DNA of 64,000 bases from Ruania alba (GTDB lineage Bacteria > Actinomycetota > Actinomycetes > Actinomycetales > Beutenbergiaceae). Shown one piece after another: positions 1 through 8,795 of this stretch. How positions within the stretch are numbered: position 1 is the first letter of the stretch; every line of letters starts with the position of its first letter. The notes below the pieces were generated by a model. That model did not search any database. It was not told where the DNA came from and was given only the letters and a program-made list of their open reading frames with translations. Where the stretch lies: positions 558,001 through 622,000 of the forward strand of contig NZ_FNTX01000001.1 of NCBI RefSeq assembly GCF_900105765.1, read 5' to 3'. Both the position numbers and the translations under genes were made by a program.

Positions 1-485
1 TGGACCGACTCCAGATCGGGCAGGCGGTAGGCGAGCAGCAGTTTGCCCACGGCGGTGACATGGGCGGGGTTGCGTCCCCCGACGGTCGACGTGAGCCGCA
101 CCGCGCCTGCCGGCGGATCGACCTTTGCCTGGTAGACTACCGAGCGATCGTCGAGCACAGCGAAGTGGACGGTCTCGGCGAAGCGCTCGCACAGCGCCTG
201 CAACGCCGGTGTGACCCGTTCATGGTCAGGCCGGGCCTCGCGGTGGCTGAATGCGATCCGGAAGAACTCGTCGCCGAGCCGGTACGTCCCACGACCGTCC
301 TTGGTGGCCAAGCCGGCCCGCACCAGGGCGCCGAGTGCGCGGTGGACGGTCGATTTCGCGCTCCCGATGGTGGTGGTCAACTCGTCCAGGCCGATCCCGG
401 CCGGGTGTTGAGCAAGTTCGACGAGAACAGCGAGGACGCGGTCGGAACCGACCAGTCGGCCGTCGGTGGCAGGGGGAATCGCCAT
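1..485 (-). CDS. IclR-family transcriptional regulator, partial (3' end outside window)
   Basis: The visible 161 residues begin MAIPPATDGRLVGSDRVLAV and contain an N-terminal winged helix-turn-helix (about residues 8-65, with GLDELTTTIGSAKSTVHRAL as the recognition region) and the start of the effector-binding domain (RVTPALQALCERFAETVHFA). This is the layout of IclR repressors/activators, which sense small metabolites. The start codon is 9 bases after the stop of the membrane-protein gene upstream on the same strand, so the two are probably co-transcribed. The C-terminal part of the sensor domain lies beyond base 1, so the ligand cannot be guessed. The next operon (putA) points away from it, so regulation of putA is only a possibility. 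Confidence 0.85.
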   Translation of the reverse strand, partial: MAIPPATDGRLVGSDRVLAVLVELAQHPAGIGLDELTTTIGSAKSTVHRALGALVRAGLATKDGRGTYRLGDEFFRIAFSHREARPDHERVTPALQALCERFAETVHFAVLDDRSVVYQAKVDPPAGAVRLTSTVGGRNPAHVTAVGKLLLAYRLPDLESV

Positions 486-494
486 CACCTCACC

Positions 495-1643
495 CTAGTC
501 CTGGCCGTTCCCGCGATCAGTGGCGAGCGGCGCGTCGAGGCGGTCGTCCTCGCGGCTGGCAAGCAGTTGCAGGTACCGCACCCGGTGTGCGAACACCTCG
601 GCCATCTGCTCGGCCATGTCGTCGACGAAGTCGGCCCGGTAGAGCGCATCGGTGAGCACGGAGATCGCGTAGTACAGGCCGGTGAAGGTGGCCAGCGCCA
701 CCGAGACCCGCAGCAGGGTCTGGGTAATGAGCAGGTCTGCGCCGGCGAGCGAGAAGCGCTGTTGCCACGAGCCACCGTCGATGCTCCAGGCCTCCAGCAC
801 CCCGTCGGTGATGGTGAGGGTGCCGAGTGCGAAGAAGAACAGCCCCACCCCGGCGCTGATCACGATCACCTGGAGCAGTTGGTTGGTGCCCACCATCGCG
901 GCGATGTTCATCTGTTGCGGCCGCGTCAGCGGCGGAAGCTCGGCCACCTCCGGGTGCTCGGCCGCGGCCCGGTCCAGTACTTCCTGGGACTCGCTGCGCA
1001 ACCGGATCCGCAGGATCACCGCGATCAGCAGGGCGAAGAACCCGGCGAGGATGAAATCCGAGACACCGGGGGTGTGATCGAACACCTGCCACACCTCGGC
1101 GTTGTAGAAGAGCGCGATCGAGAAGATCAGCAGCAGCGGCAGGAAGCGGATCAACCGCACCAGGGATGACCCCAGGTCTCGCCAGATGCGCCCCATGCCC
1201 CACCACAGGGTGGCCGCCAGCCCGTAGCCGACCACGCCACGGACGATTGCAAGGAGCACCAGGTTCCCGGCCGCGGTACTCAGAGCCGTGCCCCACTGGG
1301 CGCCGATGATGGCCGGCACGGCCGCCGGGGCCAGCACGAAGAACGCCAGCTCGGGCAGGCCCACGTCCTGTGGAAGGGTGCTCCATCGTCTGCCGCGCAG
1401 CACGTTCAGCCCGACGTAGGCCGCGAAGATGATCGCCACCGCCCCCACCACGGCGAGCACGTTCGCCCATGCCGACCAGTCCAGACGCACCGCACCGGTC
1501 AGCTGCAGCAACAACACCACGAGCAGGAACGGCGCTGCGCGGCCGAAGACATCCCGCCGCGCCGAGTGGTTCTCCACCAGCAGCGGCAGCCCGAACCGGC
1601 GGAAGGTTCGCTCACACGCGCGGATCTCGGCGTCGGCGGTCAT
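495..1643 (-). CDS. multi-pass membrane protein of unknown function
   Basis: This 382-residue protein starts MTADAEIRACERTFRRFGLP. It has a short charged N-terminus and then about six or seven hydrophobic segments, for example APFLLVVLLLQLTGAV, NVLAVVGAVAIIFAAYVGL, LPLLLIFSIALFYNAEVWQV, FILAGFFALLIAVILRI and LLQVIVISAGVGLFFFALGT. I recognise no catalytic motif. A much longer open frame exists upstream, but the start at 1643 is preferred because a TACAGT box lies 7 bases upstream, as expected for a leaderless actinobacterial mRNA, and because the extra N-terminus would be low-complexity antisense of putA. It lies directly before the IclR gene, so a shared operon is likely. Function is unknown; it could be a transporter-like or integral sensor protein. 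Confidence 0.75.
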   Translation of the reverse strand: MTADAEIRACERTFRRFGLPLLVENHSARRDVFGRAAPFLLVVLLLQLTGAVRLDWSAWANVLAVVGAVAIIFAAYVGLNVLRGRRWSTLPQDVGLPELAFFVLAPAAVPAIIGAQWGTALSTAAGNLVLLAIVRGVVGYGLAATLWWGMGRIWRDLGSSLVRLIRFLPLLLIFSIALFYNAEVWQVFDHTPGVSDFILAGFFALLIAVILRIRLRSESQEVLDRAAAEHPEVAELPPLTRPQQMNIAAMVGTNQLLQVIVISAGVGLFFFALGTLTITDGVLEAWSIDGGSWQQRFSLAGADLLITQTLLRVSVALATFTGLYYAISVLTDALYRADFVDDMAEQMAEVFAHRVRYLQLLASREDDRLDAPLATDRGNGQD

Positions 1644-1650
1644 GGCCGTG

Positions 1651-1656
1651 ACTGTA
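1651..1656 (-). promoter_or_regulatory. leaderless -10 box (TACAGT) of the 495-1643 membrane-protein gene
   Basis: Read on the minus strand, TACAGT ends 7 bases before the ATG at 1643. It matches the actinobacterial -10 pattern TANNNT and sets the start codon as the likely +1. Confidence 0.45.
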
Positions 1657-1806
1657 CCGAGTCCCACCTCGCAGGATGGAAACCTGCCCTGGCGCCGCCT
1701 CGCCGCCTCACCCGCGTCGATCGTGCCAAGTGAAGGGCCGGGACCACTGACGAACCCGCACCCGTCTGACGAGACGCGGGGCACTCGGACAGCGCAAGAT
1801 AGGGGG

Positions 1807-4800
1807 ATGACCGAGACCACCCTGAGTACTGCTGTCGAGCCCGCCGTCCAGCTCGCCCGGCGGTGGGCCGAGGCGACGTCGCACGGCACGACCGCGAGCG
1901 AGAGCCGTACCTCGGGCCGGTTGGCCGCGCTGGTCTCGGACCCCGAGGGGCTCGACCTCGCGGTGCGTTTCGTGGATCGGGTAGCCCGGCCGGAGGATCT
2001 GGCGGTGGCCGCTCGCGAGCTCGGCCGGCTCTCCACCTCTGCCGCAGGCGGCTTCCTCTCTCCGGTGGACCGAGCGATGCTCGCCGTGGGCGCGTCGGTC
2101 GCGAGACTGGCGCCGTCGGTGGTGGTTCCGCTCGCCCGGGCACGGCTGCGTCAGTTGGTGGGGCACCTCGTCGTGGACGCGTCTGACCCGGGACTGGCCC
2201 AGCATCTGGCGAACGCCCGGGCGGACGGGCGGCGGTTGAACGTGAACCTGCTCGGAGAAGCTGTGCTCGGCGAGCAGGAGGCTGCCTCCCGCGCGGCCCG
2301 CACCCGGCAGATCCTGGAACGTAGCGATGTCGACTACGTCTCCATCAAGGTCTCAGCCCTGGTCTCTCAGATCAGTCCCTGGGACACCGAAGGCACGGTC
2401 GTTCGCGTGCTTGAGCGGCTCCGCCCGCTCTACCGCACTGCCGCGGCGAAGACCCCGACGGCGTTCGTGAACCTGGACATGGAGGAGTACCGCGACCTCG
2501 ACCTCACCGTGGCGGTGTTCGAGGCGATCTGCAACGAACCCGAGTTCCTGTCCCTGGAGATGGGGATCGTGCTGCAGGCCTACCTGCCCGACTCCTACGA
2601 CGCGCTACAACGACTCATCCGCTTCGCCCAGGCACGCCGCGGCGCGGGAGGGGCACCGATCAAGATCCGCCTCGTCAAGGGGGCCAACCTGGCGATGGAG
2701 CACGTGGAGGCCGAGGTGCATGGCTGGGCGCAGGCGACCTACGGGAGCAAGGAGGAGGTCGATGCGAACTACGTGCGCATGCTCGACACCATCCTGTGCC
2801 CGGAGGTGGCCGACGCCGTCCGCGTGGGCGTGGCCTCGCACAACCTGTTCGACCTCGCTCTGGCGCACCATCTGGCCGTTGGGCGGGATGTCGCGCACGC
2901 CTTCGACGTGGAGATGCTGCAGGGCATGGCGCCGGCTCAGGCGCGCGCTGTGGCAGCAGAGGTGGGCACCCGCAGCCCGCTGATCCTGTACACCCCGGTG
3001 GTGGCCGCGCAGGACTTCGACGTGGCCGTTTCCTACCTGGTGCGCCGCCTGGAGGAGAATGCCGCACCGGAGAACTTCGTGCACGCGATCTTCGCCCCGC
3101 ACGCCGGTGACGAGACGGGCTCCTCCCCGCTGACCGACCAGGAGCACCGGTTCCGGGCCTCGGTGGCCGCTGCCGGGCAGGTCAGCGCCGAACGACGCCG
3201 GACCGCCGAGCGGGCGCCCAGTGGGCGCTCGTTCGTGAACTCGGTGGATTCCGACCCCTCACTGCCCGAGGTGCGGCAGGCAGCCAGGGAGTGGGTGACC
3301 GCCCCGCCCCGCGAGCTCACCTCCCCGATGCTCGGCTCCACCGAGGCCGTCGACGACGTGGTGGCGCGGGCGCGGGTGGCCCGTGCCAGCTGGGTCGCCC
3401 GTCCGGCGGCCGCACGGGCAGCCGTGCTACGCACCGTTGCCGACGAACTCGAGGCACGACGGGGTGCGCTCGTGACTGTGGCCGCCCATGAGGGCGGCAA
3501 GACGGTCGCCGAGTCGGATCCGGAAGTCTCCGAGGCGATCGATTTCGCCCGCTACTACGCCGACCGGGCCGAGGAGATCGAGCAGATCTCCGAGGCTGAG
3601 GGTCTGTCCTTCACCCCGGACAGTGTGGTGCTGGTGACGCCACCGTGGAACTTTCCGATCGCGATCCCCACCGGGGGGATGCTGGCGCCGTTGGCCGCCG
3701 GCGCCGCAGTGATCGCGAAACCGGCACCGCCGGTCCCGGGTTGTTCGGAGGTGGTCGCCGAGGCGATCTACGCCGCATTCGCGACCCATGACGTGCCGGC
3801 AGAACTGATGCAGATCGTGCGCACCGACGAGGGCGATGTGGGGCGCCATCTGGTCTCCCACCCGGACGTCGATCGAGTGATCCTCACCGGTGCCTACGAG
3901 ACCGCCCAGCTGTTCACCTCCTGGCGGGCCGATCGCCTGACCGGTCCCGGCGTGCTCGCCGAGACCAGTGGCAAGAACGCGCTGGTGGTGACGCCGAGCG
4001 CGGACTACGACCTCGCCGTCGCGGACGTGCTGCGCAGCGCATTCGGCCACGCCGGGCAGAAGTGCTCGGCCGCGTCCCTGCTCATCCTGGTCGGTTCGGT
4101 GGCGACCTCCGAACGGTTCCGGCGCCAGCTCGTCGACGCCGTCTCCTCGCTGCGTGTCGGCTGGCCGCAGGATCTGGGCACCACGATGGGGCCGGTCATC
4201 GAACCCCCGCAGGGCAAGTTGCAGCGCGCCCTCACCACTCTCGAACCGGGGGAGACCTGGCTGGTGGAGCCACGCCAGCTCGACGGCGAGGGACGGCTCT
4301 GGTCGCCGGGCGTGAAGGAAGGGGTGTGGCCAGGTTCGGCATTTCACCTCACCGAGTACTTCGGTCCCGTGCTGGGCATCATGACCGCAGACACCCTCGA
4401 GGAAGCCGTCGAGTGGCAGAACGCGACCGCCTACGGCCTGACCGGGGGACTGCACAGCCTCGACGAGGCCGAGATCCGGCACTGGCTTACGCACGTGGAG
4501 GTCGGGAACGCGTACGTGAACAGGCACACCACGGGCGCGATCGTGCAGCGGCAGTCGTTCGGTGGGTGGAAGCGATCCTCGGTGGGGCCCGGGGCGAAAG
4601 CAGGTGGCCCCAACTACGTGGCCCAGCTGGGCACGTGGGCGACCGAGCGCCGTCCGCACGGGCAGGGGACGGTGGGTGCCCGCACGCGGCCGTTGCTGGA
4701 GTGGTTCCTACGCCTGAGCGACGACGCAGCGGAGCAGGAGTGGCTCCGGGTGGCCGCGGCCAGCGACGCCTGGGCACGGGACGAAATCTATCGCCGGGAG

Positions 4801-5298
4801 ACCGATCTGACCGGGCTGCGCAGCGAGGCGAACGTGTTCCGGTACCGCCCCGTGCCGCTGCTCACCGTGCGCGCAGGCGCGCAAGCGATGCCGGTGGAGG
4901 TGGGCCGGATGGTGCTTGCCGCCACATGCGCCGGCGTGCCGGTCGAAGTTTCGCTGCACTCCGACGTGTTCCGGCAGGTGAGTGCGGCGCTCGGACCGGA
5001 CGTGGCTGCCATGGACTGGGCCACCGAGACGGACGAGGAGTTCTGTGGCCGGGTGGCTGCCGGTCGCGTGATCGGGCGGTTGCGCGTGATCGGCTATGTG
5101 CCCGGGCTGTGGGAGGCCGCCGGCGACGAGCGCGCCGACGTGACCCCGTTGACGGGAGAAGTGCTCGCCTCGGGGCGTCGCGAGATGTTGAGCGTGCTGC
5201 GTGAGCAGGCGATCAGCCGCACCATGCACCGGTTCGGTCACCTGCCTGCCCAGGAAGACTCTCCGACCGGCACGCCAGCGGGAGTCGACGGCCGCTGA
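1807..5298 (+). CDS. putA: bifunctional proline dehydrogenase / L-glutamate gamma-semialdehyde dehydrogenase (PutA)
   Basis: This 1163-residue enzyme oxidises proline to P5C with FAD and then glutamate semialdehyde to glutamate with NAD. The N-terminal PRODH barrel shows VDYVSIKVSALVSQ, IRLVKGANLAMEH, ASHNLFDLALAH and EMLQGMAP. The aldehyde dehydrogenase half shows TPPWNFPIAIPTGG, the general-base region LAETSGKNAL (Glu about 719) and the catalytic cysteine in GHAGQKCSAA (Cys about 753). A further ~230 residues after the ALDH core match the C-terminal extension of long PutA proteins. There is no N-terminal ribbon-helix-helix, so it should not repress itself as enterobacterial PutA does. The start at 1807 has AGGGGG just upstream and a CAAGAT -10 box 6 bases before the ATG, which suggests a leaderless or nearly leaderless mRNA. 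The frame is open further upstream but without family similarity. Confidence 0.95.
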   Translation: MTETTLSTAVEPAVQLARRWAEATSHGTTASESRTSGRLAALVSDPEGLDLAVRFVDRVARPEDLAVAARELGRLSTSAAGGFLSPVDRAMLAVGASVARLAPSVVVPLARARLRQLVGHLVVDASDPGLAQHLANARADGRRLNVNLLGEAVLGEQEAASRAARTRQILERSDVDYVSIKVSALVSQISPWDTEGTVVRVLERLRPLYRTAAAKTPTAFVNLDMEEYRDLDLTVAVFEAICNEPEFLSLEMGIVLQAYLPDSYDALQRLIRFAQARRGAGGAPIKIRLVKGANLAMEHVEAEVHGWAQATYGSKEEVDANYVRMLDTILCPEVADAVRVGVASHNLFDLALAHHLAVGRDVAHAFDVEMLQGMAPAQARAVAAEVGTRSPLILYTPVVAAQDFDVAVSYLVRRLEENAAPENFVHAIFAPHAGDETGSSPLTDQEHRFRASVAAAGQVSAERRRTAERAPSGRSFVNSVDSDPSLPEVRQAAREWVTAPPRELTSPMLGSTEAVDDVVARARVARASWVARPAAARAAVLRTVADELEARRGALVTVAAHEGGKTVAESDPEVSEAIDFARYYADRAEEIEQISEAEGLSFTPDSVVLVTPPWNFPIAIPTGGMLAPLAAGAAVIAKPAPPVPGCSEVVAEAIYAAFATHDVPAELMQIVRTDEGDVGRHLVSHPDVDRVILTGAYETAQLFTSWRADRLTGPGVLAETSGKNALVVTPSADYDLAVADVLRSAFGHAGQKCSAASLLILVGSVATSERFRRQLVDAVSSLRVGWPQDLGTTMGPVIEPPQGKLQRALTTLEPGETWLVEPRQLDGEGRLWSPGVKEGVWPGSAFHLTEYFGPVLGIMTADTLEEAVEWQNATAYGLTGGLHSLDEAEIRHWLTHVEVGNAYVNRHTTGAIVQRQSFGGWKRSSVGPGAKAGGPNYVAQLGTWATERRPHGQGTVGARTRPLLEWFLRLSDDAAEQEWLRVAAASDAWARDEIYRRETDLTGLRSEANVFRYRPVPLLTVRAGAQAMPVEVGRMVLAATCAGVPVEVSLHSDVFRQVSAALGPDVAAMDWATETDEEFCGRVAAGRVIGRLRVIGYVPGLWEAAGDERADVTPLTGEVLASGRREMLSVLREQAISRTMHRFGHLPAQEDSPTGTPAGVDGR

Positions 5299-5299
5299 C

Positions 5300-5357
5300 G
5301 CGAGTGCGGCCCATCTCGCTCACTTGGCGAGATTTAGCCGAGATTGACCGCACTCGC
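5300..5357. terminator. nested inverted repeat between convergent genes
   Basis: A perfect 10-bp inverted repeat (GCGAGTGCGG at 5300-5309 against 5348-5357) encloses a second 7-bp one (ATCTCGC at 5313-5319, GCGAGAT at 5327-5333). It lies in the 77-base gap between putA (plus strand, ends 5298) and the NUDIX gene (minus strand, ends 5376), so a bidirectional terminator is the simplest role. A third copy of CGAGTGCGG follows at 5365-5373. Confidence 0.5.
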
Positions 5358-5375
5358 TGCGGAACGAGTGCGGTC

Positions 5376-6059
5376 TCAGTCGAGCAGTTGAGCGCCGCGT
5401 GCCTCGTCCCAGCTCATCGCGTGCTCCCTGGCTCGGTCCCACGGCAGGGTCCAGCCGAGCTCGGTGAACAGATGATCGAGCAGGTTGCCGGTGAACCCCC
5501 AGACCCATCCGGTCGCGATCCGGAACCCGCACGAGCCGTGCCCGGCCAGCACCACCGTCGCCCGGGCTGCTGGGTCGAGCAGATCTGCCACCGGAAGCCG
5601 GAGCGTGTGCAGCACCTCGCCATCCGTCACGGTCGTGGCCGGTGTGGCGCGGTCGGCCCACCCGAGCACGGGCGTGACGACGAACCCGCTCACCGGCACG
5701 AGCACCTGAGGGAGAGCGCCGAGCACGGCGACCTGCCCGGCCGGGATGCCCGTCTCCTCCTCGGTCTCACGCACGGCGGCCGCCTCTGGTCCGACATCGG
5801 TCGGTTCGATCCGGCCGCCCGGGAGCGCAATCTGCCCAGGGTGATGGCGCAACGCAGGGGAGCGCTGGACGAGGAACAGATCCGCCCCAGGGACTCGGGC
5901 GCGGTCGGCGGCCGGGGTGAACAACGCCAGGACGGCGGCATTCCGGGATGCGGCTGCCCGGTCGGAGTCGTAGGCGTGCGGTCCACCGAGCGGGATGTAG
6001 GTGCCGGTGCGTACTCGCTCCACGGCAGTGTGCAGGTCGGTCAGCGCGGGGTGCGGCAC
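5376..6059 (-). CDS. NUDIX hydrolase, CoA-pyrophosphatase type
   Basis: The 227-residue protein has a Nudix box around residues 82-106 (GGRIEPTDVGPEAAAVRETE followed by EETGI). The preceding HHPGQIALPGGRIEP is typical of the NudL/CoA diphosphatase subgroup, which splits CoA and related thioesters into phosphopantetheine and 3',5'-ADP. The GTG start at 6059 is supported by a TAGGCT box 6 bases upstream (6066-6071 on the minus strand), a leaderless arrangement. It is convergent with putA and divergent from the sulfatase gene. The substrate is inferred only from the subgroup motif. Confidence 0.85.
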   Translation of the reverse strand: MPHPALTDLHTAVERVRTGTYIPLGGPHAYDSDRAAASRNAAVLALFTPAADRARVPGADLFLVQRSPALRHHPGQIALPGGRIEPTDVGPEAAAVRETEEETGIPAGQVAVLGALPQVLVPVSGFVVTPVLGWADRATPATTVTDGEVLHTLRLPVADLLDPAARATVVLAGHGSCGFRIATGWVWGFTGNLLDHLFTELGWTLPWDRAREHAMSWDEARGAQLLD

Positions 6060-6187
6060 GAGGCGAGCCTAGCTCGCGGGTGGCGGGTGGGGTTGCGTTC
6101 GTCCGGGAGAGTGGGCAGCATAGCATGGGAACGATCTCACAACGACTGGACCCATCAACGCGGTCTCGACACACCAGAAGGGGCACC

Positions 6188-7672
6188 GTGGCCGACACTG
6201 CCACTGACCAGCCGAACATCCTCGTGATCATGGCCGACCAACTGGTGCCCTTCCTCACCGGCCCCTATGGCGACGGTGTGGTGCAGACGCCGAACCTGGA
6301 CCGGTTGGCCGCTCACGGTGTCACCTTCGACGCCGCCTACACGCCGTATCCGCTGTGTTCCCCGGCCCGGGCGGCATTCATGACCGGCGATCACGCGTCG
6401 TCCTTCGGCTGCTACGACAACGCTGCTCTGTTCCCCGCTGACAGGCCCACCTTTGCCCACTACCTGGATGTGGCGGGCTACCGGACCGCGCTGACCGGAA
6501 AGATGCACTTCGTGGGCCCGGACCAGCGGCACGGATTCGCCGACCGGCTCAACCCGGACATCTTTCCCGCAGGCTTCGACTGGTTGCCCGAGGTGGATGA
6601 GAACGGGCAGTTCCCGCGGGGTGGCCACGCTCATGATTACGTCCCGCCCGGGGTGGGCGTACGCACCTGGACCCGCTTCCTCACCTACGACGAGGAGACC
6701 ACCCATCACGCGGTGGACTTCATCCGTGAGCGTGCCCTCGCCGGCACCCGTGGCGACACAGACCCGTGGCTCCTGGTGGCCTCCCTGCACAACCCGCACG
6801 ATCCGTTTCAGGTGACGCAGGAGATGTGGGACGTCTACGCCGACGCCGACGTCGACATCCCAGAAGCGGAGCCGGATCTGCCGATCAATGCCCTGGACCG
6901 GTGGCTGAACGAGGCCCACGACACGACCGGAGTGGACCTGACCGATCCGGACGCGTTGCGTGCGCTGCGTCGCGCCTACTACGCCCTCGTCAGTTACGTG
7001 GACCGCAAGATCGGGGCGATGCTCGACGCCGTCGAACAGACCGGGCAGAGTTCGGACACCGTGGTGATCGTGACGGCCGACCACGGGGACATGCTCGGCG
7101 AGCGCCGCATGGTGCAGAAGCGCTGCTTCTACGAATGGTCCGTGCGGGTGCCCCTGCTGATCACCCGGCCGGGCGAGACGAACCCGGGACGGCGGTGCGC
7201 CGAGCCGGTCACGCTGGTGGACCTGGCACCGACCCTCCTCGATCTGGCGCAGGTCCCCCAGGAGGGCCGCACGCCGATGCACGGGGCCAGCCTGGTGCCC
7301 CTGCTCGACGGCGATGCCTGGGACAGGGAGGCCGTGTACTCGGAGTACCACGTGGAGAAGGTGCACGCCTCCGGGTACATGGTCCGCTCCGGCACGCTGA
7401 AGTACGTCTACGTGCACGGCCACGACCGGCAGCTCTTCGACCTCGCTGAGGACCCGGGGGAGCGGCATGACCTCGCCGGCGACCCGGACCGCGCCGACGA
7501 CGTGGAACGGATGCACGCCCTGCTGCTGGACCAGTTCGACCCGGACGCCCTGGATACCGCGGCCCGGGAGTCGGTCCGCCGTCGGGCGGTGATCCGGGAT
7601 GCGATGGCCGCCACCGGAACCCGGTGGGACTTCGCGGGCGAGCCGCCGGCCGCCGCCCGGTACGTGCGCTAA
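6188..7672 (+). CDS. betC: choline-sulfatase-like type I sulfatase
   Basis: The protein (494 residues from the GTG at 6188) begins MADTATDQPNILVIMADQL, the metal-binding start of arylsulfatases. It carries the CSPAR motif whose Cys57 must be oxidised to formylglycine. The spacing and context (CSPARAAFMTGDHASSFGCY, later KMHFVGPDQRHGF and VTADHGDMLGERRMVQKRCF) resemble choline-sulfatase BetC, which frees choline and sulfate from choline-O-sulfate. The GTG is chosen because AGAAGGGG precedes it; the frame is also open from 6124 (ATG) and 5948. A formylglycine-generating enzyme that could activate it is encoded at 34879-35856. No choline dehydrogenase or choline-sulfate transporter is adjacent, so the exact sulfate ester is not certain. 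Confidence 0.8.
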   Translation: MADTATDQPNILVIMADQLVPFLTGPYGDGVVQTPNLDRLAAHGVTFDAAYTPYPLCSPARAAFMTGDHASSFGCYDNAALFPADRPTFAHYLDVAGYRTALTGKMHFVGPDQRHGFADRLNPDIFPAGFDWLPEVDENGQFPRGGHAHDYVPPGVGVRTWTRFLTYDEETTHHAVDFIRERALAGTRGDTDPWLLVASLHNPHDPFQVTQEMWDVYADADVDIPEAEPDLPINALDRWLNEAHDTTGVDLTDPDALRALRRAYYALVSYVDRKIGAMLDAVEQTGQSSDTVVIVTADHGDMLGERRMVQKRCFYEWSVRVPLLITRPGETNPGRRCAEPVTLVDLAPTLLDLAQVPQEGRTPMHGASLVPLLDGDAWDREAVYSEYHVEKVHASGYMVRSGTLKYVYVHGHDRQLFDLAEDPGERHDLAGDPDRADDVERMHALLLDQFDPDALDTAARESVRRRAVIRDAMAATGTRWDFAGEPPAAARYVR

Positions 7673-7751
7673 CCCCCTCCCGCCGAACGCAACTCTGTGC
7701 GGCATCTGGCGCGCCAGAAGCCGCACAGAGTTGCGTTCGGCGAAAGGGGTT
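7671..7751. terminator. near-perfect 62-bp palindrome, probable strong terminator
   Basis: Bases 7681-7703 and 7720-7742 form a perfect 23-bp inverted repeat. The 16 bases between are themselves palindromic (TCTGGCG/CGCCAGA), so the whole 62 bp has only one mismatched pair. AACCCC (7671-7676) and GGGGTT (7746-7751) extend the structure. It follows the sulfatase stop and precedes the ABC exporter operon. Confidence 0.6.
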
Positions 7752-7808
7752 CCAGGGCGGTCGAGGTCATGTCAGGATGATCCGGAGGGCTGAGGGAGAG
7801 GGGCGTCT

Positions 7809-8792
7809 GTGGCGGCCGAACGGGTGGGCGACATCGCGGGAGCAGAGACATCGAGCGACCAGGACGTGCTGGTCGTGACCGATGTGGAGCGTCGCTTCGG
7901 TGACCTCACGGCCGTTGATGGGGTCTCGCTGGCCATCCGACAGGGCGAGACCTTCGGGCTGCTCGGCCCTAACGGAGCCGGCAAGACCACCACCATCACC
8001 ATGATCGCTGGGCTGCTCGCCCCGAACCGCGGGTCGATCACGGTGGCCGGTGAGCGGATCGGCCCCTCCGCCGTCGCGGTGAAACGCCACATCGGGCTCG
8101 TCCCGCAGGACCTGGCGCTCTACCCCGACCTCAAGGGCCGGGAGAACCTGCGCTACTTCGCCCGCCTGCAGGGCCTGCGCGGAGCGGACCTGAAACACCG
8201 GGTGGACGAGGTGCTCGACGTCGTCGGCCTCTCCGACCGGGCCAAGGACCCGGTGAAGGAGTACTCCGGTGGGATGAAACGACGGCTGAACATCGCCGTC
8301 GGACTCCTGCACCGACCTTCCCTGCTCATCCTCGACGAACCCACCGTGGGGGTGGACCCGCAGTCGCGCAATGCGATCCTGGAGTCGGTGGAGGCGCTCT
8401 CCGGCGAGGGCATGGCCGTGCTGTACACGACGCACTACATGGAAGAAGCCGAACGCCTCTGCGACCGGATCGCCATCATCGACTCCGGGCGGATCCAGGC
8501 CGCCGGCACGCGCTCCGAGCTCATCCGCCTCCTCGGCTCCTCCGACCAGGTGCGGCTGACCGGGGCCGGGGACCTGCGAGCAGCGGCCGGGGCGGTGACC
8601 CAAGTGCGTGGCGTGGAGCACGCCGACGTCGTCGACACCGAGCTCCTGGTGACGGCCACCGACGCACCCTCGGCACTGGCGGCCATCGTGACCGCCGCGA
8701 GCAACCACCTGGAGCTGGCCGACGTGGAGATCACCCGCCCGGACCTGGAACAGGTGTTCCTGCACCTGACCGGCAAGGCCCTGCGGGACTGA
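7809..8792 (+). CDS. ABC-2 type exporter, ATP-binding subunit
   Basis: The 327-residue ATPase carries a Walker A GPNGAGKT at residues 53-60, a Q-loop (LVPQDLALYP), the signature YSGGMKRRL, Walker B (SLLILDEPTVGVDP) and the H-loop region LYTTHYMEEAE. The last ~90 residues form the regulatory tail common in DrrA/CcmA-like subunits. The GTG start follows GAGAGGGG. The two permease genes follow with a 3-bp gap and then an overlap, so the three form one transporter operon. Members of this class export drugs, lipids or polysaccharides; the cargo cannot be told here. Confidence 0.93.
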   Translation: MAAERVGDIAGAETSSDQDVLVVTDVERRFGDLTAVDGVSLAIRQGETFGLLGPNGAGKTTTITMIAGLLAPNRGSITVAGERIGPSAVAVKRHIGLVPQDLALYPDLKGRENLRYFARLQGLRGADLKHRVDEVLDVVGLSDRAKDPVKEYSGGMKRRLNIAVGLLHRPSLLILDEPTVGVDPQSRNAILESVEALSGEGMAVLYTTHYMEEAERLCDRIAIIDSGRIQAAGTRSELIRLLGSSDQVRLTGAGDLRAAAGAVTQVRGVEHADVVDTELLVTATDAPSALAAIVTAASNHLELADVEITRPDLEQVFLHLTGKALRD

Positions 8793-8795
8793 TCG

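Noticed and set aside
60-1169. Long plus-strand open frame opposite the IclR and membrane-protein genes
   Set aside because: It is low-complexity Gly/Arg/Glu-rich sequence and the antisense shadow of two recognisable proteins.
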